DNA of 64,000 nt from Dokdonia sp. Dokd-P16 (lineage in GTDB: Bacteria; Bacteroidota; Bacteroidia; Flavobacteriales; Flavobacteriaceae), in assembly GCF_003095655.1 (NCBI RefSeq), contig NZ_CP029151.1:2665001-2729000 (forward strand), written 5' to 3'. The position numbers and the translations under genes are program-made. The notes beneath the pieces are model-generated. The model was not told where the DNA came from. It did no database searches and saw nothing but the letters and a program-made list of their open reading frames with translations. Below are positions 42,308 through 51,308 of this stretch, one piece after another. Each line of letters begins with the position of its first letter. The first letter of the stretch is position 1.

Positions 42308-43516
42308 ATGATAGATTTACCTCAAATAAAGACAAAGAGGCTTGCAGTACACCTCACTACAAATGCCGAAAAACTTGTAAAACAAGGGCATCCGTGGATT
42401 TTTGAAAATAGTATCGCAAAGCTTAATAAAGCTGGAAGTTCTGGTGACATCGCTATTCTTTTTGATAATCGATCAGATAAAGTATTTGGAATAGGATTGT
42501 ATGATCCAGATTCTCCTATACGAATAAAGGTTCTCAGTAATGTGCCGGCAACCATAAATGAAGAGTTTTTTAAAATTAGAATAAAGGAAGCATTCTCTTT
42601 GAGAAAACAACTATTGAGGACAAACACCAATAGTTATCGTCTCATTTTTGGCGAGAATGATGGTTTTCCAGGGCTCATTGCAGATGTTTATGACGATGTC
42701 ATTGTTGTAAAAATTTACAGCGCCATTTGGTTTCCATACCTAGAAGAAATATTACCTGAGCTTATCGAAACCTCAAAAGCAAATACGATGGTATTGCGCT
42801 TAAGTCGAAATGTGGCCAAAGGTAAATCACATGGGTTTACAGATGGACAAGTGATCTATGGAACGCTCAAAAAAGAAGTAGTTCGTTTTGTGGAACACGG
42901 TGTGAAATTTTCGGCAAACGTGATTCATGGGCATAAAACAGGTTACTTTCTAGACCACCGTAACAATAGAAAAAGAGTAGGAGACATGGCTAAGGGTAAG
43001 ACTGTGCTAGATGTCTTTAGCTATGCAGGAGGATTCTCTGTACATGCACTTGCAGGAGGAGCAACACAGGTGTTGAGTCTTGATATTAGTGCTCAGGCAT
43101 TACAAGTTGCTTTAGATAATGGTAAACTCAATAAGCATGCAGGTAAACATAAAATTCTTGCTATAGATGCCTTTGTAGGTTTACAGCAACTTATAGATGC
43201 AGGTGAGAAGTATGATATCGTTGTGATAGACCCACCAAGTTTTGCAAAGAGCGCAAAGGAAGTAAATACAGCAAGAAATAGCTACGCTAGACTTGCTCAA
43301 TTAGGAACCAAACTAACAGCCAAAAAAGGGATGCTTGTACTAGCTTCTTGCTCTTCTAGAGTAGAAGCAGAGGCATTTTTTGATATCTGTGAGCTCAATA
43401 TTAAAAAGGCAGATCGCAAGTTTACGGTGGAAGGTAAAACTTACCATGATAGCGATCACCCTATTAGTTTTCCTGAAGGAGCATATCTTAAGTGTGGTTA
43501 TTATAGATTAAATTAA
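42308..43516 (+). CDS. Class I rRNA methyltransferase with PUA domain (RlmI-like)
   Basis: A 402-residue cytoplasmic enzyme. The PUA RNA-binding domain covers about residues 10-90 (KLVKQGHPWIFENSI, GIGLYDPDSPIRIKVL). The central part reads RLIFGENDGFPGLIADVYDD. The SAM site is TVLDVFSYAGGFSVHALAGGA near residue 234 and the catalytic motif VVIDPPSFAKSAKEV is near 299, with C in LVLASCSSR. This is the layout of 23S rRNA m5C methyltransferase RlmI and its relatives. The exact target nucleotide is inferred from homology. It is followed by a GH20 gene after 8 bp, likely co-transcribed. Confidence 0.9.
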   Translation: MIDLPQIKTKRLAVHLTTNAEKLVKQGHPWIFENSIAKLNKAGSSGDIAILFDNRSDKVFGIGLYDPDSPIRIKVLSNVPATINEEFFKIRIKEAFSLRKQLLRTNTNSYRLIFGENDGFPGLIADVYDDVIVVKIYSAIWFPYLEEILPELIETSKANTMVLRLSRNVAKGKSHGFTDGQVIYGTLKKEVVRFVEHGVKFSANVIHGHKTGYFLDHRNNRKRVGDMAKGKTVLDVFSYAGGFSVHALAGGATQVLSLDISAQALQVALDNGKLNKHAGKHKILAIDAFVGLQQLIDAGEKYDIVVIDPPSFAKSAKEVNTARNSYARLAQLGTKLTAKKGMLVLASCSSRVEAEAFFDICELNIKKADRKFTVEGKTYHDSDHPISFPEGAYLKCGYYRLN

Positions 43517-43524
43517 TTAAGATT

Positions 43525-45072
43525 ATGGCTTTAAGATTCTTAGTACTTGTTATTTGTGTTTCATTTTTTTCTTGTAAAAAGGAAAAACCTATAGTGCCTA
43601 CAAGTATTGAGAATCTTGTTCTCATCCCAATTCCTGATCAAGTTGTTGCAGCTAATTATGGTTTTCTATTTGATCAAGAAACAGTTGTTACTAGCGATAC
43701 GCTGCCAGAAATTAAAGCGATAGCTTCTCAGTTTAAAAAAATATTAAAGAATACTGCTTTTCCATTAGCCTTAGATAAAGAGGTAGATGAAAATGTAGTT
43801 TCATTTAATATTGTGTCTAGTGATAGTATTTCTTCTCCAGAGGGATATGTGCTGGAGATAGATAATAATAGGTTATCACTAGCTGGATCTACACCTATTG
43901 GTGTGTTCAGAGGTATGCAGACCTTATTGCAAGTATTACCAGATGCTCTTATCGCAGGAAAGCAGATTGATAGTTTGGTAATCCCAGGAGTGAAAATTGT
44001 AGATGCACCGCAGTACGAGTATAGAGGGATGATGCTAGACGTTGCACGTCACTTTTTTACTGTAAATGAAGTAAAGCGTCTCATTGATCAAATGGCATTT
44101 TATAAACTCAATAAACTACACTTACACTTAACCGATGATCAAGGGTGGCGTATAGAAATAAAATCATGGCCTAAACTTACGGAAATAGGAGGGAGCTCGT
44201 CTGTGCGTAATGAACGCCCTGGATTTTATACTCAAGAAGATTATAAATCGATTGTAGCTTATGCTCAGTCAAAATTTATTACGGTGATCCCAGAGATTGA
44301 CATGCCTGGACATACCAATGCAGCACTGGCATCTTATCCAGAACTTAACTGTAATGGTAAAGCTACTAAGTTATATAAGGGAATGCGTGTAGGTTTTAGC
44401 ACCTTGTGTGTAGATAAAGATATTACATACACATTTGTAGAAGATGTGATAAAGGAAATAGCAGCAATGACCCCTGGGCCATATATACATCTAGGAGGTG
44501 ATGAATCTCATGTCACTTCAAAAAAGGATTATAATATATTTCTTAATAAAGTGTTTTCTATAGTTAAGAAGTATAATAAACACGTAATAGGCTGGGAAGA
44601 GATAGAAAGTGCTGGTGTAGATAGCACCTACGTAGTACAACACTGGCAAAGAACTACTACCGCATCTCGAGGACTTGCTCAAGGTGCAAAAGTAATTTTA
44701 TCTCCAGCAAAGCGCATGTACTTAGATATGAAATATACTAAGAAATCACCTATAGGGCTTACTTGGGCAGGAACGGTTGAGGTAGATAGTGCTTATATCT
44801 GGAAACCATCACAAATTTTTGAGGATGTACCGCCCTCACAAGTGTTGGGTATTGAATCTCCTTTGTGGTCTGAAACTATAAAATCTACTGGTGATATTGA
44901 GTATCTCTCTTTTCCAAGACTCATAGGTCACGCCGAGTTAGGCTGGAGTAAACCCAGTAATTATAATTGGGATTCTTACAAGGAGCGATTAATTAAACAT
45001 TATAAGAGAATGGATATTCTTGAGATCAACTATTATAAATCTCCAATACTCAAAACTAAAATCAAGCTGTAG
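43525..45072 (+). CDS. GH20 beta-N-acetylhexosaminidase lipoprotein
   Basis: A 515-residue enzyme with a lipoprotein signal ending at SFFSC (Cys17). An N-terminal GH20b domain (about 35-150) precedes the catalytic barrel (about 165-480) with YRGMMLDVARHFFTVNEVKRLIDQMAFYKLNKLHLHLTDDQGWR and the catalytic Asp-Glu pair GGDES near residue 329; QHWQ and LWSET follow. It removes terminal GlcNAc or GalNAc from chitin oligosaccharides or glycans, probably at the outer membrane. The last 11 bases overlap the end of the convergent STAS-like gene. Confidence 0.92.
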   Translation: MALRFLVLVICVSFFSCKKEKPIVPTSIENLVLIPIPDQVVAANYGFLFDQETVVTSDTLPEIKAIASQFKKILKNTAFPLALDKEVDENVVSFNIVSSDSISSPEGYVLEIDNNRLSLAGSTPIGVFRGMQTLLQVLPDALIAGKQIDSLVIPGVKIVDAPQYEYRGMMLDVARHFFTVNEVKRLIDQMAFYKLNKLHLHLTDDQGWRIEIKSWPKLTEIGGSSSVRNERPGFYTQEDYKSIVAYAQSKFITVIPEIDMPGHTNAALASYPELNCNGKATKLYKGMRVGFSTLCVDKDITYTFVEDVIKEIAAMTPGPYIHLGGDESHVTSKKDYNIFLNKVFSIVKKYNKHVIGWEEIESAGVDSTYVVQHWQRTTTASRGLAQGAKVILSPAKRMYLDMKYTKKSPIGLTWAGTVEVDSAYIWKPSQIFEDVPPSQVLGIESPLWSETIKSTGDIEYLSFPRLIGHAELGWSKPSNYNWDSYKERLIKHYKRMDILEINYYKSPILKTKIKL

Positions 45073-45493
45073 TTTTTTTAATCTTATATTCTTTTTGCTG
45101 TTCTACAGCCCATGTTACCGCTTCATTTAAGTCAAAGAATTTTTTGATTTTAGACTTAAAGAAAAGGCGTTCTATAAGGATATCAGTTTTTTCTTTTTCA
45201 TTATATGAGACTACAGCAAACGCACTTACAGAATTACGTGCTTTAAAATATTTAAGCCAGTCTTGAGGTACTAAAGAATATGAATGAACACGATTTGATA
45301 TGTAAGCTATCTTATTTTCTGCTCCATAATGGTTTTCGGCTAGATGGAGGAGTTCTTGTGCCATCTCCCAGTCAAAGAGCATACCTTCATTAATTTCTGA
45401 GATAATAAAGTCTTCAAAGAAATAGTAAGTCCCTGTTTTTAAGATGTAAACATCTTCTAATACGTTGTTGAGGTTTGATTCTGATACTAGCAT
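45062..45493 (-). CDS. STAS/SEC14-like flavobacterial protein
   Basis: A 143-residue soluble protein; I start at MLVSESNLNNVLEDVY (45493) because longer starts lie in the promoter region. It has alternating strands and helices (LKTGTYYFFEDFIISEINEG, NKIAYISNRVHSYSLVP, AFAVVSYNEKEKTD) and an acidic-to-basic C-terminus. Its pattern resembles SpoIIAA/STAS-like small proteins, but the assignment is weak. It has a TATCTTTG -7 element (minus strand, 45498-45505) abutting a long inverted repeat, so it may be tightly regulated. It overlaps the end of the GH20 gene. Confidence 0.6.
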   Translation of the reverse strand: MLVSESNLNNVLEDVYILKTGTYYFFEDFIISEINEGMLFDWEMAQELLHLAENHYGAENKIAYISNRVHSYSLVPQDWLKYFKARNSVSAFAVVSYNEKEKTDILIERLFFKSKIKKFFDLNEAVTWAVEQQKEYKIKKTTA

Positions 45494-45504
45494 AATACAA
45501 AGAT

Positions 45505-45539
45505 ATACTATTGTCAAAATTGTTATTTGACAATAGTAT
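45505..45539. promoter_or_regulatory. 14-bp perfect inverted repeat upstream of the STAS-like gene
   Basis: The arms ATACTATTGTCAAA (45505-45518) and TTTGACAATAGTAT (45526-45539) are exact reverse complements with a 7-nt spacer. They abut the candidate -7 element of the minus-strand gene at 45493, where an operator would sit. No U-run follows, so it is not a simple terminator. Confidence 0.5.
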
Positions 45540-45582
45540 CTTGTAATCGCGTGTATCTGTAAGGCTATCTTTTAAGTCGATT

Positions 45583-45603
45583 AACTACTCAAATTGAGTA
45601 GTT
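45583..45603. repeat. 10-bp inverted repeat beyond the vWA gene
   Basis: AACTACTCAA and TTGAGTAGTT are separated by one base. It lies 8 nt after the stop codon of the minus-strand vWA gene; without a T-run it may be a weak 3' stem or a second operator for the next gene. Confidence 0.4.
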
Positions 45604-45610
45604 TAAAAAC

Positions 45611-46666
45611 CTATTCACAACCACTAGTGAATCCTGTTGCGTCAAAAGAAGTTTGAACTAGTCCATCTTGATTTCCATTAATTACTTGAATCACAAGGTT
45701 ATTCATACCACTTCCATCACGTTTAGGGCTGCAGTATTCAAACAAGTAAAAACTATTTGCTTGTGCCGCTACACCATTAGATATATCATTAAATACAGAT
45801 TCTAGTTCTGCTGCATTAGATGCAAATACACTTTCTGTTTGTCCTATTTTAGAAAGTATGCCTTCATCTATCTCTGAGCCAAGACCTATAGTAAAGAAGC
45901 TAACGTCATCATCTGCATCAGAAACAGCATCTACTGCCTCTTGTTCTGTATATCTAGCTGCTTGATCTGTTCCGTCTGTAAAAATTACTACAGAGGCTGC
46001 TGCAAATAGTTCTTCGTTTTCAGACACATCAATAATATCATCTGCAATCTCCGCAGCTTTAATTACGGCACCATACAAATCTGTAGATGGATCATTACTT
46101 ATGTCTTCTGTAATTCCATCTATAGCTTCTTGAAGCATAGTTGCACTGGTAGTAAGAGGTTGTAGCTCGTGAAGTACATCTTCTCCATCAAACCAGTAAA
46201 TAGCCATTTTAAAAGAATCTGTAGGGATTGCTGGCATCACATTAGATATAAAGCTGCTTGACGCTTGCTTAAGTTCTTGTAAGCTTGTGCTCAAGACACT
46301 GTTACTTAAATCTAACACTAGTAATGTATTATTTGAAAAAATCTGAGCATTTGGGGATATTGCTCCTGATGCTTCAGAATTTGAAATTTCATTATAACAA
46401 TCATCATTACGACCTTGCTCAAAAATTGTAAAATTAGAAGGCGTTAATCCTGCTACTGGACTACCATCACTGCCATTTACTTTAAAGAAAACAGATACCT
46501 TTGAAGGTAGTGTGGTAAAAGATTCTTGAATGGTAATATCAAGCTCTTGGGTTCCTAAGTTGAGACAGTCTATATCTGTTGTGCTATTTCCATCGTCGTC
46601 CCTTGAACTACAAGAATACGATAAAGAGGTTAAGACAAAAAGAGCAAGTAGTGCGTGTAGTTTCAT
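45611..46666 (-). CDS. von Willebrand factor A domain lipoprotein
   Basis: A 351-residue protein with a lipoprotein signal ending at LSYSC. The vWA domain spans about residues 115-330. Its MIDAS motif DLSNSVLST (DxSxS) is near residue 119, with FTDGTDQA as the later MIDAS acid loop near 240. Cys residues (CLNLG, CYNEIS, EYCSPKRD, GCE) probably form disulfides. vWA domains bind protein or glycan partners in a metal-dependent way; the partner is unknown. It is divergent from the secreted protein gene to the right. Confidence 0.85.
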   Translation of the reverse strand: MKLHALLALFVLTSLSYSCSSRDDDGNSTTDIDCLNLGTQELDITIQESFTTLPSKVSVFFKVNGSDGSPVAGLTPSNFTIFEQGRNDDCYNEISNSEASGAISPNAQIFSNNTLLVLDLSNSVLSTSLQELKQASSSFISNVMPAIPTDSFKMAIYWFDGEDVLHELQPLTTSATMLQEAIDGITEDISNDPSTDLYGAVIKAAEIADDIIDVSENEELFAAASVVIFTDGTDQAARYTEQEAVDAVSDADDDVSFFTIGLGSEIDEGILSKIGQTESVFASNAAELESVFNDISNGVAAQANSFYLFEYCSPKRDGSGMNNLVIQVINGNQDGLVQTSFDATGFTSGCE

Positions 46667-46760
46667 AAATATTCATTTGTTTGATGTGGTAAGAACGTAC
46701 GACATTGAATTTTATTTCTTAATATGCTGTAATGAACTATAAATTTTGGCAACTGATATA

Positions 46761-46792
46761 TTGACCTATAAATTTCAAATATTTTATCTTTG
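46761..46792 (+). promoter_or_regulatory. Promoter (TTG-N21-TATCTTTG) of a secreted protein gene
   Basis: TTG at 46761-46763 and TATCTTTG at 46785-46792 are separated by 21 nt, within the Bacteroidota range. A variant of the iterated palindrome lies between this promoter and the start codon, so it would be in the mRNA leader. Confidence 0.55.
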
Positions 46793-46810
46793 GATACGTT
46801 AGGTTGCTGT

Positions 46811-46830
46811 TACGCGTTCGCGAAAGCGTA
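46811..46830. repeat. Variant copy of the iterated palindrome
   Basis: TACGCGTTCGCGAAAGCGTA has the flanks of the family but one arm differs by one base (CGTTCG in place of CTTTCG). It lies in the leader 14 nt before the next start. A decayed or forming copy. Confidence 0.7.
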
Positions 46831-46843
46831 ATTTTAATCAACA

Positions 46844-47620
46844 ATGGCATACTTTATGGTAAATAAGCATAGAAGCCATCACTCTAAAATGTTACATCGA
46901 CTCACTTACTATTTGAAAAGTACTTTCCCCATATCAATTAAAGCTCTTCCATTATTAGCTTTGCTCTTAGTGTCTCTATGTGCACAAGCTCAAATAGATG
47001 CGCCTAGTGCTTCTATAGAAATTAAGGGAAAGCAGCCTAATGATGTGCCAGCGCCTGTGTTTATTGCACCTATGGCAAGAAAAAAGAGTAGTGATGTACA
47101 ATCTGGTTCTCTTATTTTTAAAAGTAAAATAAAACTTAAAGATCCTTTTAAATCAAATGAGAAAAGAGAGATCAACTTTATGGAAGGCACCGACTTTGCC
47201 GAAAAAACCTATACTGCTCTTGAAAACAAGATGAATAATTCTCAAGAAAAAGATATAGAAAAACTTCGTCCAGAATATTTTAGAAATCAAAATTTAGGAG
47301 ATTTTAAAAGCGGATCCAAATTTGTAAACTTTACATACAGAGATCACGGCGCAGTAGATGGAGATTTAGTGAGCGTGAGTGTAAATGATACAATTGTGCA
47401 TCCTAGAATATTTCTTGAAGGTCAGTTTCAAGGGTTTTATCTCGACCTGAAAAAAGGATTTAATAAAATAGAAATTAAGGCGCTTAATCAGGGCTCTGTA
47501 GGAGCAAATACCGCACAGTTCGTGATGTACGATGATATGAAAAAAGTAATATCTTCAAATACTTGGTTTCTAGCATCTGGTTATACGGCAACCGTTGTCA
47601 TTGTAAAAGAGAACGACTAG
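46844..47620 (+). CDS. Secreted protein of unknown function
   Basis: A protein of up to 258 residues; a start at 46889 (MLHRLTYYLK...) would give a more usual signal peptide (ending CAQAQ), while the longest frame begins at 46844. The mature part reads IDAPSASIEIKGKQPNDVPAPVFI, then a basic stretch and a beta-rich C-terminus (NFTYRDHGAVDGDLVSVSVNDTIVHPRIFLEG, NKIEIKALNQGSVGANTAQFVMYDD). No family is recognised. It is expressed from its own promoter and is convergent with the ABC exporter, ending 1 base before it. Confidence 0.75.
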   Translation: MAYFMVNKHRSHHSKMLHRLTYYLKSTFPISIKALPLLALLLVSLCAQAQIDAPSASIEIKGKQPNDVPAPVFIAPMARKKSSDVQSGSLIFKSKIKLKDPFKSNEKREINFMEGTDFAEKTYTALENKMNNSQEKDIEKLRPEYFRNQNLGDFKSGSKFVNFTYRDHGAVDGDLVSVSVNDTIVHPRIFLEGQFQGFYLDLKKGFNKIEIKALNQGSVGANTAQFVMYDDMKKVISSNTWFLASGYTATVVIVKEND

Positions 47621-47621
47621 T

Positions 47622-49457
47622 CTAAGCTTCTTCAAAAGATTGCATCGAGACTAGTTTGTGATACATTCCCTTCTTATCAATAAGCTCTTGATGTTTCCCT
47701 TGCTCTACAATTTCTCCTTTTTGCATGACTACAATCTCATCTGCATTTTGAATAGTAGAAAGTCTGTGAGCAATTACAATAGAAGTTCTGTTCTTCATCA
47801 TATTTTCTAGCGCTTTCTGTACGAGACGCTCACTCTCCGTATCTAGTGCTGAGGTAGCTTCATCTAAAATCATGATAGGAGGATTCTTAAGAACCGCTCT
47901 AGCTATTGAGAGGCGCTGCTTTTGACCTCCACTCAATTTATTACCACTATCACCTATATTAGTATCAAGCCCCTTAGGAAGGTCTTGTACAAACTCCCAA
48001 GCGTTGGCAATTTTTAATGCATCGATGATTTCTTGATCTGTGGCGTTTTCTTTACCTAGATTAATATTGTTGCGTATAGTGTCATTAAAGAGAATAGCGT
48101 CTTGAGTGACTAACCCCATGAGGTTACGTAGAGATTTTTTAGAAATATCTCTTATATCTGTATTGTCTATTTTTATGTTTCCTTCATTAACGTCATAAAA
48201 ACGAGTAACTAGATTTGCAATTGTACTTTTTCCAGAACCAGATTGACCTACAAGTGCTACAGTATGTCCTTTCTTTACATTAAGTGTAAAGTTCTTTAGT
48301 ACACTTTCCTCATCATACTTGAAAGAGATGCCCTCTAAATTTATACGACTGTCAAATGTATCTTTACTAATGGCCTTGGGGTTGTCTTTTATAGTTGTTT
48401 CAGTTTCTAATACTTCTAGAATACGAGCGGCAGCAGCGTCTCCCTTTTTTACCGAGTAACTAGCCTTTGCAATAGATTTTGCAGGGGTTAAAATTTGATA
48501 TGCTAATCCCATATAAACAATGAACTGAGCCCCATCTAATCCTCCAGAACCATCTAACACCATATTACCTCCGTACCATAATAAGATTCCGATTACTGTA
48601 ATTCCCAAAAACTCACTTACGGGAGATGCTAAGTTTTGCCTATGTGTAAGAGTATTGCTGTATTTTTCAAAATTAGTAGTAGAGGTTTGAAACTTAGTTT
48701 CCATTCTATCTTCGGCTGCAAATCCTTTTATAATTTTAAGATTGGCTAGTGTTTCTTCAACTAGAGACAAGAAATATCCCTGTTCTGTCTGTACTTGACC
48801 TGATTTCTTTTTGAGGCTTTTCCCAATTTTAGAAATTATAAATCCAGCCACAGGTATGAAAATAAATACAAAAAGAGTCAGTTGTGCACTCATAAACAAC
48901 ATAGTACCTATAGCAAAAAGAATAGTAAGAGGTTCTCTTATAAAAAGCTCTAGTATCGATAAGAAAGAATGTTGCACTTCAAGAACATCAGACGTGATTC
49001 TTGCAATAGTATCACCTTTCCTTTTTTCTGAGTAGAAACTTAAATTAAGATTGACGATACGGTTGTACATCTTATTACGGATGTCTTTAAGAACTCCATT
49101 CCTTAGATAGGTAATGAAGTAGTTTGCTAAGTATCCAAAGACATTTTTTAATAAAAAGGTTGCAATTACAAGTCCAACCATTATACCTAATACATACACG
49201 TCACCATGCAGATCAGTTTGCGTATTGATAAAATAGTTAAGAGAGTCATCTAAAAAGCTTTTAAAACTGCTGGAAGATTCAAGAGTAGGTTTTATTCTCA
49301 CAGGGTCTACTTGTTTAAGTAGCACTGTAAGCATAGGTATAAGCGAAACGAAAGCTAGCGTACCAAAAAGAGCATATAAAATATTAAACAAAATATTTAA
49401 AAATCCGTATTTCTTATAAGGAATGGCAAACTTGAGAATCTTCTTAAAATATTCCAT
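47622..49457 (-). CDS. ABC exporter, MsbA-like (fused permease and ATPase)
   Basis: A 611-residue homodimeric half-transporter. Six membrane helices occupy about residues 15-330. The ATPase domain has Walker A GQSGSGKST near residue 406, the Q-loop VTQDAILF, the signature LSGGQKQRLSIARAVL near 512, Walker B IMILDEATSALDTES and the H-loop IAHRLST. It resembles lipid A flippase MsbA and general multidrug exporters; which one cannot be said from sequence. Placed with lptD and an LpxH-like gene in the same region of the genome, a lipid role is reasonable. The gap to the mutase gene contains a degraded palindrome. Confidence 0.9.
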   Translation of the reverse strand: MEYFKKILKFAIPYKKYGFLNILFNILYALFGTLAFVSLIPMLTVLLKQVDPVRIKPTLESSSSFKSFLDDSLNYFINTQTDLHGDVYVLGIMVGLVIATFLLKNVFGYLANYFITYLRNGVLKDIRNKMYNRIVNLNLSFYSEKRKGDTIARITSDVLEVQHSFLSILELFIREPLTILFAIGTMLFMSAQLTLFVFIFIPVAGFIISKIGKSLKKKSGQVQTEQGYFLSLVEETLANLKIIKGFAAEDRMETKFQTSTTNFEKYSNTLTHRQNLASPVSEFLGITVIGILLWYGGNMVLDGSGGLDGAQFIVYMGLAYQILTPAKSIAKASYSVKKGDAAAARILEVLETETTIKDNPKAISKDTFDSRINLEGISFKYDEESVLKNFTLNVKKGHTVALVGQSGSGKSTIANLVTRFYDVNEGNIKIDNTDIRDISKKSLRNLMGLVTQDAILFNDTIRNNINLGKENATDQEIIDALKIANAWEFVQDLPKGLDTNIGDSGNKLSGGQKQRLSIARAVLKNPPIMILDEATSALDTESERLVQKALENMMKNRTSIVIAHRLSTIQNADEIVVMQKGEIVEQGKHQELIDKKGMYHKLVSMQSFEEA

Positions 49458-49491
49458 AGAGTGTTTCCGCTTGCGCGAAATTTTGAGTTGT

Positions 49492-51219
49492 TTAAACGCC
49501 TAATGCATTTTTTATACCAGCAAGACGTTTATCTAATGAAGCAGAAATTGTGTCATACTCATTTAATGAAGCTAGAGGAGCATTTACACTTATATAAAAC
49601 TTTACTTTAGGTTCTGTGCCACTTGGTCGCGCGGCAACTTTACTGCCATCTTCTGTATAAAAGATAAGTACATTAGACTTTGGAACATCAATATTAGTGG
49701 TTTCTCCAGTAATAAGGTCACGACTTATAGATGATTGATAGTCCTCTACACGTATCACCTTACTTCCATTAATTTCTTTCATAGGCTCAAGACGAAGATC
49801 TTTGAGCATTTGTTTGATTTCTGCTGCGCCAGATTGTCCCTTTTTTACAAGAGCAATTAATGTTTCCTTGTAAAAACCGTGTTTTACGTACAGTGTTTTA
49901 AGTTTTTCAAACAGTGTTTGTCCTTCTTCTTTTGCTTGAGCAGCAATTGTACATGCGAGTAGGGTAGCGGTTACAGCATCCTTATCTCTTACAAAATCGC
50001 CAACCATGTACCCGAAGCTTTCTTCACCACCACCTATAAAGTGTTGGTTAGGATAATCTTCAATCATTTTGGCAATCCATTTAAAGCCTGTAAGTCCTGT
50101 TTTGCATTCTACATCATATGCTGCAGCAAGAATATCCATCATAGGTGTAGATACGATGGTGCTTCCTATAAATGGTGATGAGTGTTGATCTGCGCTTTCG
50201 CGAAAGCGTTCTAATAAATAATCTGTCATTAAGATCATGGTTTGATTACCATTTAAAATGGTAAGCTTGCCATCATCTCCTCTCACAGCAATCCCTAGTC
50301 GATCACAGTCTGGGTCTGTACCTATGACAATATCTGCATTTTTTTCTTCTCCTAGTTCAAGCGCCATTTTAAGAGCAGCAGTTTCTTCTGGATTAGGAGA
50401 AACTACGGTAGGGAAGTTACCATCTGGTACTTCTTGTTCTTTTACAATGTTAAGAGTGGTAAAACCAGCTTGTTTTAATGTATCTGGCACGAGTGTGATT
50501 GAGGTACCGTGTAACGAGGTGAAAACGATATTTAAGTTCTTTTTTACTTCATTAGTAAGGCCAAAAGATACATTTGCAACACTTGCATCTACAAAGGCTT
50601 TATCTACCTCTTCATCCACAAGTTCAATAAGGGAGTCATCTCCTTCAAATTTTATAGCGCTAAAATCAAGCGCTTCAATAATAGCTATTATTTCTGCATC
50701 TTGTGGTGGTACAAGTTGACCGCCATCTTCCCAGTATACTTTGTAACCGTTATATTCTGGCGGGTTGTGACTTGCAGTGAGGACAATACCGCACTGGCAA
50801 TCTAGATGACGCACAGCAAAACTTAATTCTGGTGTAGGTCTAAGATCAGAAAATAGGAATACTTTAATCCCATTTGCCGAAAATACATTTGCAACCACCT
50901 GGGCAAGCTCCTTACTATTATGACGGCAATCATAAGCGATAGCAACCTTAATTTTCTTATCAGGAAACTGTTTGTGTAGGTAGTCAGATAGACCTTGAGT
51001 GTTTTTTCCCAAGGTATATTTATTAATTCTGTTAGTTCCAGCTCCCATGATACCGCGCATACCGCCAGTACCAAATTCTAGATTTTTATAGAAACTATCT
51101 GCAAGCTCATCTGGATTGTGAGCGATATTTTCTTTGATAGCTTGTTGAGTTTCCTCATCAAAGGTCTCTGTAAGCCATGCATTTGCTTTTTCTAAAATAG
51201 CGGGATCGTGGTATACCAT
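49492..51219 (-). CDS. Phosphohexose mutase (PGM/PMM family)
   Basis: A 575-residue alpha-D-phosphohexomutase of the long (PGM2/PMM-like) type. Catalytic phosphoserine is in LTASHNPPEYNGYKVYWEDGGQ near residue 145. The metal-binding loop is GTDPDCDRLGIAV near 303, the sugar-binding loop GGGEESFGYMVGDFVRDKD near 398, and the phosphate-binding loop RPSGTEPKVKFY near 530. It interconverts hexose 1- and 6-phosphates for glycogen and nucleotide-sugar synthesis. It has a TAnnTTTG -7 element upstream (CAAAAATA on the plus strand, 51242-51249). An iterated palindrome encodes RFRES in its middle. Confidence 0.93.
   Translation of the reverse strand: MVYHDPAILEKANAWLTETFDEETQQAIKENIAHNPDELADSFYKNLEFGTGGMRGIMGAGTNRINKYTLGKNTQGLSDYLHKQFPDKKIKVAIAYDCRHNSKELAQVVANVFSANGIKVFLFSDLRPTPELSFAVRHLDCQCGIVLTASHNPPEYNGYKVYWEDGGQLVPPQDAEIIAIIEALDFSAIKFEGDDSLIELVDEEVDKAFVDASVANVSFGLTNEVKKNLNIVFTSLHGTSITLVPDTLKQAGFTTLNIVKEQEVPDGNFPTVVSPNPEETAALKMALELGEEKNADIVIGTDPDCDRLGIAVRGDDGKLTILNGNQTMILMTDYLLERFRESADQHSSPFIGSTIVSTPMMDILAAAYDVECKTGLTGFKWIAKMIEDYPNQHFIGGGEESFGYMVGDFVRDKDAVTATLLACTIAAQAKEEGQTLFEKLKTLYVKHGFYKETLIALVKKGQSGAAEIKQMLKDLRLEPMKEINGSKVIRVEDYQSSISRDLITGETTNIDVPKSNVLIFYTEDGSKVAARPSGTEPKVKFYISVNAPLASLNEYDTISASLDKRLAGIKNALGV
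50194..50207. repeat. Iterated palindrome inside the hexose phosphate mutase gene
   Basis: An exact CGCTTTCGCGAAAGCG (50193-50208). The minus-strand gene reads it as R-F-R-E-S-A, a third reading frame not used by the other in-gene copies. Confidence 0.95.
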
Positions 51220-51308
51220 AAAAATGTGTGTTGTTTACTAACAAAAATACGATTTTGTTATAATTTATAAAGCTCACTACGAGGTATGTCTACGTGTTGA
51301 GCTACTAG

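Noticed and set aside
50258-50719. 153-codon plus-strand frame inside the phosphohexose mutase gene
   Set aside because: Antisense shadow of a gene with all catalytic motifs.
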